A program made the position numbers and the translations under genes. A model generated the notes under the pieces. That model saw only the letters and a list, made by a program, of their open reading frames with translations, did no database searches and had not been told where the DNA came from. Positions 43,445 through 53,064 of a stretch of 64,000 nt of DNA are shown here, piece after piece. Where the stretch lies: contig CAZBGS010000006.1 of the NCBI GenBank assembly GCA_964491785.1, positions 78,232 to 142,231 of the forward strand, written 5' to 3'. Every line of letters starts with the position of its first letter. Position 1 is the first letter of the stretch. This stretch comes from RZZS01 sp964491785 (GTDB lineage Bacteria; Pseudomonadota; Alphaproteobacteria; Micavibrionales; Micavibrionaceae).

Positions 43445-44881
43445 ATGTCAGAAGCAAAAGGTTTTGTTAAGCAGGTTCTGGGCGCGGTCATCGACGTGCA
43501 GTTCGAGGAAGGTTATGTCCCCCGGATCCTTAACGCCCTGCACACCGCTAACGAGGGCAAGAATCTGGTTCTTGAGGTGGCCCAGCACCTTGGCGAAAAC
43601 ACGGTTCGCTGCATCGCCATGGACTCGACAGACGGCCTTGTCCGGGGCAACCCGGTCATCGATACCGGTGCTGAGATCTCGGTACCCGTCGGGCCGGAAA
43701 CACTGGGACGGATCATTGACGTCGTAGGAAACGCGATCGACGAAGGGCCGGAACTGAGAACCAGGGAACGCTGGCCGATCCACCGCGAGGCTCCCAAGTT
43801 CTCCGAGCAGGCCACTGAAACCGAACAGCTGGTCACCGGCATCAAGGTCATCGATCTCCTTTGCCCCTATGCGAAAGGCGGTAAGATCGGACTTTTCGGC
43901 GGCGCTGGCGTCGGCAAGACGGTTACCATTCAGGAACTGATCAACAACATCGCCAAGGAACACGGAGGCGTTTCCGTATTCGCAGGCGTGGGCGAACGTA
44001 CCCGCGAGGGCAACGATCTCTATCATGAAATGATCGAATCCGGCGTTATCAAGAAGACCAGCGACGGCCGCACTGAAGGCTCCAAGGTTGCGCTTGTTTA
44101 CGGCCAGATGAACGAGCCGCCTGGAGCCCGCGCCCGCGTCGGCCTTACCGGACTGACGGTGGCCGAATACTTCCGCGACGTCGAAGGCCAGGACGTTCTG
44201 ATGTTCATCGACAACATCTTCCGCTTTACCCAGGCAGGCTCGGAAGTCTCCGCTCTCCTCGGACGCATCCCTTCCGCCGTTGGCTACCAGCCGACTCTCT
44301 CCACCGATATGGGCGAGTTGCAGGAAAGAATCACCTCGACCGACAAAGGTTCAATCACTTCGGTTCAGGCGATTTACGTTCCCGCCGACGACCTTACCGA
44401 CCCGGCTCCGGCCACGACCTTCTCGCACCTTGACGCTACCACGGTGCTGAGCCGGGCGATTTCCGAGCTTGGTATATATCCGGCCGTCGATCCGCTCGAC
44501 TCAACCTCGCGGATTCTCGACCCCCGCGTCGTTGGCGAAGATCATTACAAAGTCGCCTCGGACGTGCAAAAGACTTTACAGACCTACAAGGCGCTTCAGG
44601 ACATCATTGCCATTCTCGGCATGGACGAACTTTCGGAAGAAGACAAGCTTACTGTCGCCCGCGCCAGAAAGATCCAGCGCTTCCTCTCGCAGCCCTTCCA
44701 CGTCGCCGAAGTGTTCACCGGCACTCCCGGCGTTTTCGTCCATCTGGAAGACACTATCAAGGGCTTCAAGGCCATCGTTGGCGGTGATTACGATCACCTG
44801 CCGGAAAGCGCTTTTTACATGGTTGGCACCATAGACCAGGCAGTTGAAAAGGCCCAGCGCATGGCAGCGGAAGCGGCATAA
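43445..44881 (+). CDS. atpD: ATP synthase F1 subunit beta (catalytic)
   Basis: 478 aa. P-loop GGAGVGKTVTIQEL, catalytic Glu in GVGERTREGNDLYHEM, and the ALLGRIPSAVGYQPTL and DELSEEDKL (DELSEED) motifs are intact. Catalytic subunit of the F1 ATPase. AAGAGG precedes the ATG. Confidence 0.98.
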   Translation: MSEAKGFVKQVLGAVIDVQFEEGYVPRILNALHTANEGKNLVLEVAQHLGENTVRCIAMDSTDGLVRGNPVIDTGAEISVPVGPETLGRIIDVVGNAIDEGPELRTRERWPIHREAPKFSEQATETEQLVTGIKVIDLLCPYAKGGKIGLFGGAGVGKTVTIQELINNIAKEHGGVSVFAGVGERTREGNDLYHEMIESGVIKKTSDGRTEGSKVALVYGQMNEPPGARARVGLTGLTVAEYFRDVEGQDVLMFIDNIFRFTQAGSEVSALLGRIPSAVGYQPTLSTDMGELQERITSTDKGSITSVQAIYVPADDLTDPAPATTFSHLDATTVLSRAISELGIYPAVDPLDSTSRILDPRVVGEDHYKVASDVQKTLQTYKALQDIIAILGMDELSEEDKLTVARARKIQRFLSQPFHVAEVFTGTPGVFVHLEDTIKGFKAIVGGDYDHLPESAFYMVGTIDQAVEKAQRMAAEAA

Positions 44882-44903
44882 GCCAGTTGAATCGAGCGAT
44901 GAA

Positions 44904-45356
44904 ATGAGTGATGAAATAAAAACTTTTGATTTTGAACTGGTGGAACCGGAAAGCATGGTTTTCGAAGGGCCGATGTGGCAGGTGGTAATGCCCGGCACCA
45001 CCGGCGAATTCGGTGTCCGCGCCGGTCACTGCGCTCTGGTTTCCTCGCTTGGCCCTGGTGTAATCAGTTTCTGGAGAACCGAGCAGGAATCGCCTAAAAA
45101 AGTTTTTGTCGCCGGCGGCTTCGCTCATGTTACCGGCGAGAGCTGTACGGTTATTGTAGAGCAGGCGATAGAGCTTAAAGATCTGGATGCAGAACAGATC
45201 GAGGGTGGAATCAGGGCGCTTGAAGATGAAAAATCGCTCGCCGCAAGTCAGGCCGAACGTGACGTCGTCGACCAGAAAATCGCTCTGGAGAGGGCGAAAT
45301 TAGGTGCGGTAATCTATCATCTTTCACCGTTACCGGCTTCCGGAACAGCGGCTTAA
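44904..45356 (+). CDS. atpC: ATP synthase F1 subunit epsilon
   Basis: 150 aa. The N-terminal beta-sandwich FDFELVEPESMVFEG and VMPGTTGEFGVRAGH are epsilon hallmarks, followed by a C-terminal helical hairpin. It modulates ATP hydrolysis. The start is ATG 44904; the longer frame overlaps atpD. The C-terminus (YHLSPLPASGTAA) is longer than in E. coli. Last gene of the operon. Confidence 0.93.
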   Translation: MSDEIKTFDFELVEPESMVFEGPMWQVVMPGTTGEFGVRAGHCALVSSLGPGVISFWRTEQESPKKVFVAGGFAHVTGESCTVIVEQAIELKDLDAEQIEGGIRALEDEKSLAASQAERDVVDQKIALERAKLGAVIYHLSPLPASGTAA

Positions 45357-45396
45357 CCGCTTTGTGTTTTGGCGGATGATCGTCTAGGATGTTGCC

Positions 45397-47901
45397 ATGA
45401 CTATAGATCATTCCGATTTCATAGCCCGTCATCAGAAAAAAAACGCCGTCAGCAGCAGCGAAACAAGGCGTAAATCCCTTTTTCCATTCTTCGCGGCCTT
45501 CTTCATTTTACTTTACTTCGGCCTCAGCGCCGTAATTGCTCTGGTATTCAACATCGACGAACTGGTGATGATCAGTTCTGCAATGGTGTTCCTTGCAGCC
45601 ACTGTCCTGGGGTTCCTTTTTCAGAAAAAGCACCATTGGAATAAACAAAAGAAAAAAGAATTTGATATTCTGCGCCAGATATTTCTCGGCGGCCGCTCTG
45701 CCCGGCTTATAACCGACAGCGATGGCAAGACCGTCTATTTCAATGACAAGTTCAAAACGCTTTGCGAGGAGGTCGGGGAGCCGTGTCTGCAGTCTCTCTC
45801 AGAGCTTTTTCCGCAAACCGAAGACGCCTTCGACCACCTGACCATGCTTGCCGAACAGGCAGGAAAAGGCTTTTCCGATACATTGGAATTACGCTCTCTG
45901 CTTGATGATCGCGAAAGGTGGTATTCAGTTACCGTGCAGCCGGTAAACGGCTGGGATGGTTATGTCCACTGGTGGATCAGGGAAGTAACCGAACAACGCT
46001 TCACAGATCGTTCCATTCGCGAGGAACGCGAGAAGCTGATCGATTTCACCGACAATGCGCCGGTCGGGTTTTTCTCTGTTGCCGAAGACGGTCGATTTGT
46101 CTTCGTCAATGCTACTCTGGCAAGATGGCTTGGCGAGGATATAGAAACGATACTGGGCAAGGACAGGCTGCACACATACCTTGCCGAGTCGCTGCCTGAC
46201 AGCGCAAGGCCTTATGACATCTCTCCGAAAGGCGGCGCCAAGCAGATCGCCGAATTAAGGATGAAAGGCCCCGGCGGCAAGACCTTCCTTGCTTCCGTAA
46301 ACCAGACTGTAGTTAATGAGCAGGACGGCAGAGTCCGTACCAGAGCGGTTGTTCACGATCTCACCGCCGAACGTGCAATGCGCCTGGCCCTTCAGGCATC
46401 CGAAGACAGGTTCCAGCGCTTTTTTGAGGAAGCCCCGCTTGGCGTGGCCCTGGTAGATTCCGAAGGCACCATAACCGACTGCAACCTTTCGCTCGCTCAT
46501 ATGCTTGACCGCTCGGTAGAGGAACTTGAAACCAAAAAGTTCGAGGAACTAATCGCGCAGGACGATAAGGAAATCCTGCTTTCCGCCATGAACCGAATCG
46601 AGCAGGGCCAAAAAATCGCCCCTCTTGAGATCAATCTGGTCGGACGGGATAAACAGGTCACAGTTCAACTTCACGCCCGGAAGTTCAAGGGCAGCAATAA
46701 TATCGTCCTCCACTTCATCGATCTGACCCAGCAGAAGATGCTTGAGGCCCAGTTTGTCCAGTCGCAGAAAATGCAGGCTATCGGCCAGCTTGCCGGCGGC
46801 ATCGCCCACGATTTCAACAATCTGCTCACCGCGATGATTGGATTTTGCGACCTGCTGCTGCTCAGGCACAAGCCGGGCGATCCTTCTTTCGCCGATATCA
46901 TGCAGATCAAGCAAAACTCCAACCGTGCCGCGAATCTGGTGCGTCAGCTCCTCGCCTTTTCCCGGCAGCAAACTCTGCGCCCAAAGGTGCAGGACATTAC
47001 CGACATCCTGACCGAAATCTCGCATCTTCTGCGCCGCCTGATAGGCGCAAATATAGAACTGGATCTTATACACGGTCAGGATCTTGGCCTGGTAAAGGTC
47101 GATGAAGGCCAGATGGAGCAGGTGCTGATCAACCTCGCTGTTAACGCCAGAGACGCCATGGAAGGCGGCGGCAGGCTGAGCATCTCGACCCATTTCTTCG
47201 AAAACAATGAAGCAGTACAGTGCGGCGGCGATAAAATGCCCCCCGGTCAGTGGGTGCTTATCGAGGTAAGGGATACGGGTTGCGGCATTCCTGATGAAAA
47301 TCTTGCCAGGATTTTTGAACCATTCTTTACAACCAAATCTGTCGGGCAGGGGACTGGCCTCGGTCTGGCGACGGTCTATGGCATTATCAGGCAGACAGGC
47401 GGTTACCTGAAGGTGGATAGTGAAATTGGAAAAGGGACGTCATTTTCGATATTTCTTCCGTCAATCAGCGACGGCGACGCAGAGACGAACACAGTTTCCA
47501 TGGATGATTCGGAGGAGAAAGCCTCCGACCTTACCGGAACGGAAAGAATATTGCTGGTTGAAGATGAAGACGCCGTACGCATGTTCAGCTCCAGAGCTCT
47601 TGTAAACAAGGGGTACGAAGTTCTATCGGCCGAGAGCGGCGAAGCGGCTCTGGAACTGATGGCCTCGTGCGATGACAGGGCTTTCGACCTGCTTGTAACC
47701 GACGTGGTTATGCCTAATATGGACGGCCCCACGCTGGCCCAGAGATTGCGTCAGGAAAACCCCGGTTTAAAAATTATATTTATATCGGGTTACACAGAAG
47801 ATAAGCTAAAAGACCATATGGGCGAGAATATTTCGTTCCTGCCCAAACCGTTTACGCTCAAGCAACTGGCTGCAAAGGTTAAGGAAGTTCTAGAGGATTG
47901 A
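45397..47901 (+). CDS. cckA: Cell-cycle hybrid histidine kinase CckA
   Basis: 834 aa. Two N-terminal membrane helices (about 27-48 and 53-73), two to three PAS-type domains (about 85-455), HisKA with phospho-His471 in GGIAHDFNNLLTAM, HATPase (about 565-690; DTGCGIPDENLARIFEPFFTTK, GQGTGLGLATVYGI), and a C-terminal receiver with phospho-Asp769 (LLVTDVVMPNMDG). The order and the NLVRQLLAFSRQQTLRP string match CckA, which through ChpT controls CtrA and the cell cycle in alphaproteobacteria. AGGA lies at normal distance before the ATG. It is followed by a small membrane protein gene and recA, the typical cckA-recA neighbourhood. Confidence 0.92.
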   Translation: MTIDHSDFIARHQKKNAVSSSETRRKSLFPFFAAFFILLYFGLSAVIALVFNIDELVMISSAMVFLAATVLGFLFQKKHHWNKQKKKEFDILRQIFLGGRSARLITDSDGKTVYFNDKFKTLCEEVGEPCLQSLSELFPQTEDAFDHLTMLAEQAGKGFSDTLELRSLLDDRERWYSVTVQPVNGWDGYVHWWIREVTEQRFTDRSIREEREKLIDFTDNAPVGFFSVAEDGRFVFVNATLARWLGEDIETILGKDRLHTYLAESLPDSARPYDISPKGGAKQIAELRMKGPGGKTFLASVNQTVVNEQDGRVRTRAVVHDLTAERAMRLALQASEDRFQRFFEEAPLGVALVDSEGTITDCNLSLAHMLDRSVEELETKKFEELIAQDDKEILLSAMNRIEQGQKIAPLEINLVGRDKQVTVQLHARKFKGSNNIVLHFIDLTQQKMLEAQFVQSQKMQAIGQLAGGIAHDFNNLLTAMIGFCDLLLLRHKPGDPSFADIMQIKQNSNRAANLVRQLLAFSRQQTLRPKVQDITDILTEISHLLRRLIGANIELDLIHGQDLGLVKVDEGQMEQVLINLAVNARDAMEGGGRLSISTHFFENNEAVQCGGDKMPPGQWVLIEVRDTGCGIPDENLARIFEPFFTTKSVGQGTGLGLATVYGIIRQTGGYLKVDSEIGKGTSFSIFLPSISDGDAETNTVSMDDSEEKASDLTGTERILLVEDEDAVRMFSSRALVNKGYEVLSAESGEAALELMASCDDRAFDLLVTDVVMPNMDGPTLAQRLRQENPGLKIIFISGYTEDKLKDHMGENISFLPKPFTLKQLAAKVKEVLED

Positions 47902-47903
47902 TC

Positions 47904-48347
47904 ATGAGTGATGTTGGCGGCTTCAGCGAATTTTTAAAAAGACCCTTTCAGGTCAGCCTGTCTCCATCGGCGATCAGGATTCTGGCCGTGCAGTTGCTTT
48001 TCCTTGGAATGCTCTTCCTTCCCGACTACTCGTCATACAAGATTCCGCTGGCCAGCAGGGACGTATCGATGGTCATGTACACTCTCTCGCAATTCATGAA
48101 CAACCCGGCTTTCTATTTCATACTTATCATAGTTGCCATCATTTTTACTTTTTCCTTCAAACTTAAACTTGATGCGGTCGTCTCGGAAGACGGTTCGGTT
48201 ACCGTAGGCGTGGTTTTCATTCAGGCTGCTGCGCGCGTGTTTGTCTTGTATATCGGTCTGTTTTTTCTTTCGTGGCTTTTCCTGGTCTATAAATTGATGT
48301 TTATGGACAGCATTTATATCAATCACCTGATCTTCAAAGCACTGTGA
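47904..48347 (+). CDS. Small membrane protein, unknown
   Basis: 147 aa. Three hydrophobic segments (about 25-42, 70-90, 108-132), with a short soluble stretch KLDAVVSEDGSVTVG between the last two. GAGG lies seven bases before ATG 47904, two bases after the cckA stop. No family recognised. Position directly behind cckA suggests cotranscription with the kinase. Confidence 0.65.
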   Translation: MSDVGGFSEFLKRPFQVSLSPSAIRILAVQLLFLGMLFLPDYSSYKIPLASRDVSMVMYTLSQFMNNPAFYFILIIVAIIFTFSFKLKLDAVVSEDGSVTVGVVFIQAAARVFVLYIGLFFLSWLFLVYKLMFMDSIYINHLIFKAL

Positions 48348-48359
48348 AAACGGTTTCCG

Positions 48360-48374
48360 GTTCCTGCTTTGTTC
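48360..48374 (+). promoter_or_regulatory. LexA (SOS) box of recA
   Basis: GTTC (48360-48363), seven bases, GTTC (48371-48374): the direct-repeat SOS box GTTC-N7-GTTC known for LexA of alphaproteobacteria. It lies just before the proposed -35 box of recA. Confidence 0.75.
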
Positions 48375-48381
48375 TTTTCGC

Positions 48382-48409
48382 TTGAAACCGGGAACAAAAC
48401 GTGTACAGT
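48382..48409 (+). promoter_or_regulatory. Candidate recA promoter
   Basis: TTGAAA (48382-48387), 16-base spacer, TACAGT (48404-48409). The LexA box ends eight bases upstream, so bound LexA could block RNA polymerase. Confidence 0.5.
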
Positions 48410-48479
48410 AACCCGGTGGGACAGACTCGCGAAGCGTTTGCATATTTACGGCGGCTATGCCAAAACAAGGAGATTGATC

Positions 48480-49619
48480 ATGAACGTCACACCGCTCAAG
48501 ACAGGGGAAAAAATGGACAGAAATCCGGCAGACAAGCAAAAAGCGTTGGACTCCGCGCTGGCGCAGATAGAGCGCGCTTTCGGCAAGGGTTCGATCATGA
48601 AGCTCAGCGGCGACCAGAACCCGATGGAGGTGGAGGCTATCTCTACCGGTTCTCTCGGACTCGATATCGCCCTCGGAATCGGCGGTCTTCCCCGCGGCCG
48701 GATCACGGAAATCTACGGCCCCGAAAGTTCGGGCAAGACGACCCTTGCTCTTCAGGTAATAGCCGAGGCCCAGAAACTGGGCGGAACCTGCGCTATCATA
48801 GACGCCGAACACGCTCTGGATCCTGGCTATGCGCGCAAGCTTGGCTGCGACGTCGACAATCTCCTGATTTCTCAGCCGGACGCGGGCGAGCAGGCGCTTG
48901 AAATTGCCGACACACTGGTTCGTTCCGGGGCGGTCGACGTTCTGGTTATCGATTCGGTCGCCGCTCTGGTGCCGCGCGCCGAGCTTGAGGGCGAGATGGG
49001 CGATTCCCATGTCGGGCTTCAGGCAAGGCTGATGAGTCAGGCTCTGCGCAAGCTGACCAGCTCTATCTCCCGCTCCCGCACGGTTGTAATCTTCATCAAC
49101 CAGATTCGCATGAAGATCGGCGTGATGTTCGGATCTCCCGAAACCACGACCGGAGGCAACGCGCTCAAGTTCTATTCCTCCGTCCGCCTCGATATCCGCC
49201 GTATCGGTTCGATCAAGGATCGCGAAATTGTCGTCGGCAACCAGACAAGGGTCAAGGTGGTCAAAAACAAGGTGGCCCCCCCGTTCCGTCAGGTCGATTT
49301 CGACATCATGTACGGCAAGGGCATTTCCAAAACCGGCGAAATTATCGATCTCGGAGTGCAGGGCGGTTTTGTCGAAAAAGCCGGCGCATGGTTCTCTGCC
49401 GAAGGCGAGCGCATCGGGCAGGGGCGCGAAAACGCAAAGCAGTTTCTCCTGGACAATCCGGAAATCATGACCAGACTGGAAAAGAAAATCAGGGAAAACG
49501 CCGGACTTGTAGCCGAGAACATGCTGGTTGGCCAGGACGACCCCGGCGCCGATTCCGCCGAAGCAGCCAACGACGACCCGGAAACCGCAACCAAACCCGG
49601 CAGCAAAAAAGCCGGTTAG
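48480..49619 (+). CDS. recA: Recombinase RecA
   Basis: 379 aa. Walker A GPESSGKTTLALQ, Walker B VLVIDSVAAL, and loops EMGDSHVGLQARLMSQALRKLT and GGNALKFYSSVRLDIRR are canonical. It performs homologous recombination and triggers the SOS response. ATG 48480 has AAGGAG seven bases upstream; the longest frame (48369) would run through the LexA box and promoter. The C-terminal tail is acidic with a basic end (KPGSKKAG). A palindromic repeat follows the stop. Confidence 0.98.
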   Translation: MNVTPLKTGEKMDRNPADKQKALDSALAQIERAFGKGSIMKLSGDQNPMEVEAISTGSLGLDIALGIGGLPRGRITEIYGPESSGKTTLALQVIAEAQKLGGTCAIIDAEHALDPGYARKLGCDVDNLLISQPDAGEQALEIADTLVRSGAVDVLVIDSVAALVPRAELEGEMGDSHVGLQARLMSQALRKLTSSISRSRTVVIFINQIRMKIGVMFGSPETTTGGNALKFYSSVRLDIRRIGSIKDREIVVGNQTRVKVVKNKVAPPFRQVDFDIMYGKGISKTGEIIDLGVQGGFVEKAGAWFSAEGERIGQGRENAKQFLLDNPEIMTRLEKKIRENAGLVAENMLVGQDDPGADSAEAANDDPETATKPGSKKAG

Positions 49620-49636
49620 GATTGACAGGTAAAAAA

Positions 49637-49675
49637 CCCTCTCCCGCCGGGAGAGGGAGGGGCCCGCGAAGCGGG
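49637..49675. repeat. Double palindrome after recA, related to the hairpin at 2985
   Basis: CCCTCTCCC (49637-49645) pairs with GGGAGAGGG (49649-49657), then CCCGC/GCGGG (49663-49675). The first palindrome is the same as that between gltX and the TadG genes. It is probably a dispersed intergenic repeat acting as the recA transcript end; an A-run precedes it. Confidence 0.5.
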
Positions 49676-49781
49676 AGGGTGAGCCTTCAGAGCTTGAAAT
49701 CCACCACCATACCCCTCACCTAAGATTGTGCATCTCTCTACGGGATAGGAAACTACTGCCACGAATTACGTAACAATAATT

Positions 49782-50633
49782 TCATTGTATCCCCTTCCAC
49801 CTGCGATGCAGCCAGATCCATTGCTCCGGCCTTTCTTTAATCCATTCCTCCAGCATGGCGTGGGCGGCAGCTATGCATTCCTCGTCCGCCAGGGGATTGC
49901 CATCCGGCCCCTTTAGTTTCAGCGGTTCATAAAAAGTAATTCTGAAATTTGCGCCCCCGGTTCTCTCAAATCTTACCGGAACCACAGGGCAGGAGAACTT
50001 CCTGGCCAGTTGCACGAACGCCGGACTGGTCATCGCCGGCATGCCAAAAAAAGGCGCTTCGATACCCTCGTTATATTTTTGATCTATCAGTATCCCCGCA
50101 TGCCTGCCTTCTTTCAGATGCCTGACCAGACTTCTCGCCCCCGAAGCGGATTTCGGAATGAGAACTCCACCACGGCGCTTTTCGACCATTCTTCTGATCC
50201 ACGGATTATTAGGCACCCGCACCACCGCGCTTGGCCGCAACTTTTCAAGTGCATGAGATGTCATCTCCCAGTTTGCCAGATGCGCGCCGAAGATAATCGA
50301 TCCGTTGGGCGAGCCGATAAGCGCTTCCATTATTTCAAGCCCCCGGATTTCCACCCTCTCTCTTCCTATCCTCTCCATGTGCGGGTATTCCCCGAACACC
50401 CGGCCGAGATTCTCCCACATGCCGAAAATGATTTCCTTGCGCCGCTCTTCCGTTATTTCCGGCAGCGCGGCGGCAAGATTCCTGAGTGCTACTCGTGAAA
50501 CCGGAAGTTTCGGCCCGATCGTTTTTCCGATCCTGCCGCCAAGTTCTGATGCCTTGTCTATATCGAGCAATCTGAAAAAAAAGCTGGCCGCCGCCAGAGC
50601 TATAAACTCAAGAAAATATTTAACAGATCTCAT
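49782..50633 (-). CDS. lpxL: Lipid A late acyltransferase (LpxL/HtrB family)
   Basis: 283 aa. One N-terminal membrane anchor (about 5-22). GAHLANWE holds the catalytic HxxxxE pair, and RRGGVLIPKSASGARSLVRHLKEGRHAGILIDQK with PVVPVRFERTGGANF follows the LpxL/HtrB/MsbB pattern. It adds a secondary acyl chain to Kdo-lipid A. The ATG overlaps the lpxK stop by four bases. Third gene of waaA-lpxK-lpxL. Confidence 0.9.
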   Translation of the reverse strand: MRSVKYFLEFIALAAASFFFRLLDIDKASELGGRIGKTIGPKLPVSRVALRNLAAALPEITEERRKEIIFGMWENLGRVFGEYPHMERIGRERVEIRGLEIMEALIGSPNGSIIFGAHLANWEMTSHALEKLRPSAVVRVPNNPWIRRMVEKRRGGVLIPKSASGARSLVRHLKEGRHAGILIDQKYNEGIEAPFFGMPAMTSPAFVQLARKFSCPVVPVRFERTGGANFRITFYEPLKLKGPDGNPLADEECIAAAHAMLEEWIKERPEQWIWLHRRWKGIQ

Positions 50634-51649
50634 CGCTCTTTCGTCTTCCCGAATTTGCCAATCAAAATGTCCCGAACCTTCTCGCGTGATGCTTCCTGAA
50701 GCCTCATTTTCACCGGCAGATAATCGGGAATCCAGTCCTCCCGCAGTCTTCTGATTTTAACTATATCTTTTTCCGTGGTGATAAGCGATGCGTTCGCGCT
50801 CTGCGCCTGCTTCCGCAAATCGCTCAAATCCTCCGGCGTATATGCGTGATGATCGGCAAATTCGCGCGTCCCGGCAATCCCCCCCCCCAGATCCTCTACC
50901 ATGGCAAAAAACTTTTGCGGCCTGGCAATTCCGGCAAAGGCGAAATACCGCCCCCCTTTTCTTACCGGATGCCCGCTCTCCGGGTGCAGCGTGGCGAAGG
51001 CGACGGGCAGTTCCGGCGGAATCTGTCTGACTATTCCGGTTTTGTCTTCTCCGACTATAAGGACGAGATCGCCTTTCCTTAACCCGCTGCCAGCCGGTTC
51101 CCTCAGCGGCCCGGCAGGCATAACAAGTCCGTTGCCGAACCCCGCGCTTCCGTCGATCACGATGATGACGAAATCTTTGATTAGCCTGGGATTCTGAAGC
51201 CCGTCATCCATGATCAGGAAATCGGCTCCAAGCTCCCTGGCCGTCTCCGCGCCCCTCACCCTGTCGCCGTCCACTACGACCCGGGCATGTTTGGCCAGCA
51301 ATAGTGGCTCGTCCCCGGCGTCTTCCGCCCCGTGAATCGTCCGGTCTACAATCAGGCTGCCGGTTATCTGATTCTTCTTGCCATAACCGCGACTCAGAAA
51401 GACCGGGAACCTCGATATTTCAAGCTCCTTGACCATCTCGCAGATCATAATGGCCGCAGGCGTCTTGCCGCTGCCCCCCGCGGTAATATTCCCAACGCAA
51501 AGAACGGGAACCGTAGCCTGAACCCCCTTCGTGCATGTCTGAATTCTGCCGGATACGGCCCCGTATATCATTCCGGCTGGCGCAAGTGCTAGGGCGCGAA
51601 CATCCGGCTTCCCCTGACTGTACCAGAATTCCGGAGTTTTCAGCTTCAT
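50630..51649 (-). CDS. lpxK: Tetraacyldisaccharide 4'-kinase
   Basis: 339 aa. The P-loop is in VGNITAGGSGKTPAAI, and RGYGKKN, DEPLLLAK, LIMDDGLQNPRL and the C-terminal ITTEKDIVKI are LpxK signatures. It phosphorylates the lipid A precursor disaccharide at the inner membrane. It overlaps waaA by four bases (ATGA). Confidence 0.95.
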   Translation of the reverse strand: MKLKTPEFWYSQGKPDVRALALAPAGMIYGAVSGRIQTCTKGVQATVPVLCVGNITAGGSGKTPAAIMICEMVKELEISRFPVFLSRGYGKKNQITGSLIVDRTIHGAEDAGDEPLLLAKHARVVVDGDRVRGAETARELGADFLIMDDGLQNPRLIKDFVIIVIDGSAGFGNGLVMPAGPLREPAGSGLRKGDLVLIVGEDKTGIVRQIPPELPVAFATLHPESGHPVRKGGRYFAFAGIARPQKFFAMVEDLGGGIAGTREFADHHAYTPEDLSDLRKQAQSANASLITTEKDIVKIRRLREDWIPDYLPVKMRLQEASREKVRDILIGKFGKTKER

Positions 51650-52935
51650 TTGTCCAGATCCGCGAACAGGGTTTGCAGCCGCGGCGATATCTGCCGCATT
51701 ACATCGTCTATCACGCTCGCCTTGCGTTGAGCGAAGGCCAGCGCCTTGCCCTGCATCTCCTTTCGCAACGCGTCATTTTTCAGGAGCTTGTAAAGCGTAT
51801 CCTCGAACTCCTTTTCGTCTCTCACACAAAGGCTGGCCCCAGCCTTGTCCATTTCGTCATAGATCTCCTGAAGATTTTGAACTTTCGGCCCATGCAGTAC
51901 CGCGCATTCCAGCTGGGCCGCCTCGATCGGGTTGTGGCCGCCGCCGCCGTCCTTGCTGAAAGACCTGCCGATACAGGCGACAGGAGCCAGCCGGTAAAAA
52001 AGGCCCAACTCGCCCAGCGTGTCGGCGATATATATGTCATCATCAAATTGGGGCAGACTGTAATGTTCGCTTCTCCGCCTGACATTCATTATGGCATCAA
52101 GGCAGATATCCATGATCTCCTTCCCCCGGTCGGGATGCCTTGGAACGATTATCGTCAGAAGATCCGGGATCTGTGCGCTAAGCTTGTTATGCAGCCGACA
52201 GGCAAGGGCCTCTTCCCCTTCATGCGTACTTGAGTAAAGCCATACCGGACGCTTTCCGATCTCTCCTTGCAGTGCTTCCAGCTTGCCGGCATCAACGGGC
52301 AGGGCTTCGGCACTGTATTTGATGTTATCGGTAACAACGACCTCTTTGGCTCCGAGCTCGGTGAAGTAACGCGCATCAGTTTCCGTCTGAACCAGACAGC
52401 GATCGAATGTGTCCAGCAACTCCGCAATGCTATCTCGCATACGCTTCCATCGCCTGAATGATGTAGGTGACAACCTACCGTTCACCAGCGTTGCTGGAAT
52501 GCCGCGCCGGTTTATCTCCGAAAGCATATTGGGCCAGAGTTCCGATTCCATCCAAAAAACGGCGTTCGGGTGCCAGTAATCCAGAAATTTGCCGACCCAT
52601 TCAGGATGATCGAGGGGATAAAACTGATGAAACGACCTCTCCGGCAGCCGTGAATCCATAACCCTTGCCGAAGTAACCGTTCCGGTGGTGACTAGTACCC
52701 GGAGTTTTTTAAATCGCTCCAGTAACGCGCAAATAAGAATAAGTGCCGACTGCGACTCCCCGACGCTGGCCGCGTGTATCCATACCAGCTTGCCCTGCGG
52801 TCTGACGGCGGACGGTCTGCCCATTCTCTCATAAATACGCTGCGCGTCTTCCTTTCCCTGAAGCAGCCGCTTTCTCAGCAAAAGGCGAAGCAGATAGCCG
52901 GATCGGCGGGTTATTCTCTTATAGAAACTTAGCAT
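51646..52935 (-). CDS. waaA: 3-deoxy-D-manno-octulosonic acid (Kdo) transferase
   Basis: 429 aa from ATG 52935. LVWIHAASVGESQSALILI is the donor/acceptor region with the catalytic Glu. MESELWPNML, NGRLSPTSFRRWKRM and the GGGHNPIEAAQLECAVLHGP block are diagnostic. It attaches Kdo to lipid IVA. The longest frame begins with TTG at 52974; the ATG matches family starts better. First gene of the lipid A operon. Confidence 0.94.
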   Translation of the reverse strand: MLSFYKRITRRSGYLLRLLLRKRLLQGKEDAQRIYERMGRPSAVRPQGKLVWIHAASVGESQSALILICALLERFKKLRVLVTTGTVTSARVMDSRLPERSFHQFYPLDHPEWVGKFLDYWHPNAVFWMESELWPNMLSEINRRGIPATLVNGRLSPTSFRRWKRMRDSIAELLDTFDRCLVQTETDARYFTELGAKEVVVTDNIKYSAEALPVDAGKLEALQGEIGKRPVWLYSSTHEGEEALACRLHNKLSAQIPDLLTIIVPRHPDRGKEIMDICLDAIMNVRRRSEHYSLPQFDDDIYIADTLGELGLFYRLAPVACIGRSFSKDGGGGHNPIEAAQLECAVLHGPKVQNLQEIYDEMDKAGASLCVRDEKEFEDTLYKLLKNDALRKEMQGKALAFAQRKASVIDDVMRQISPRLQTLFADLDK

Positions 52936-53064
52936 GTCAGAATTTATTACCGGACAGAGATTACGCGAAGGCAACTTTATAATAAACGCATAATGGATAA
53001 AACAGGGAAATCAAAGCGATCGGACTCCCTCCGCCACAAAATCCGGTTTCTGGTTCTCGCTGGC

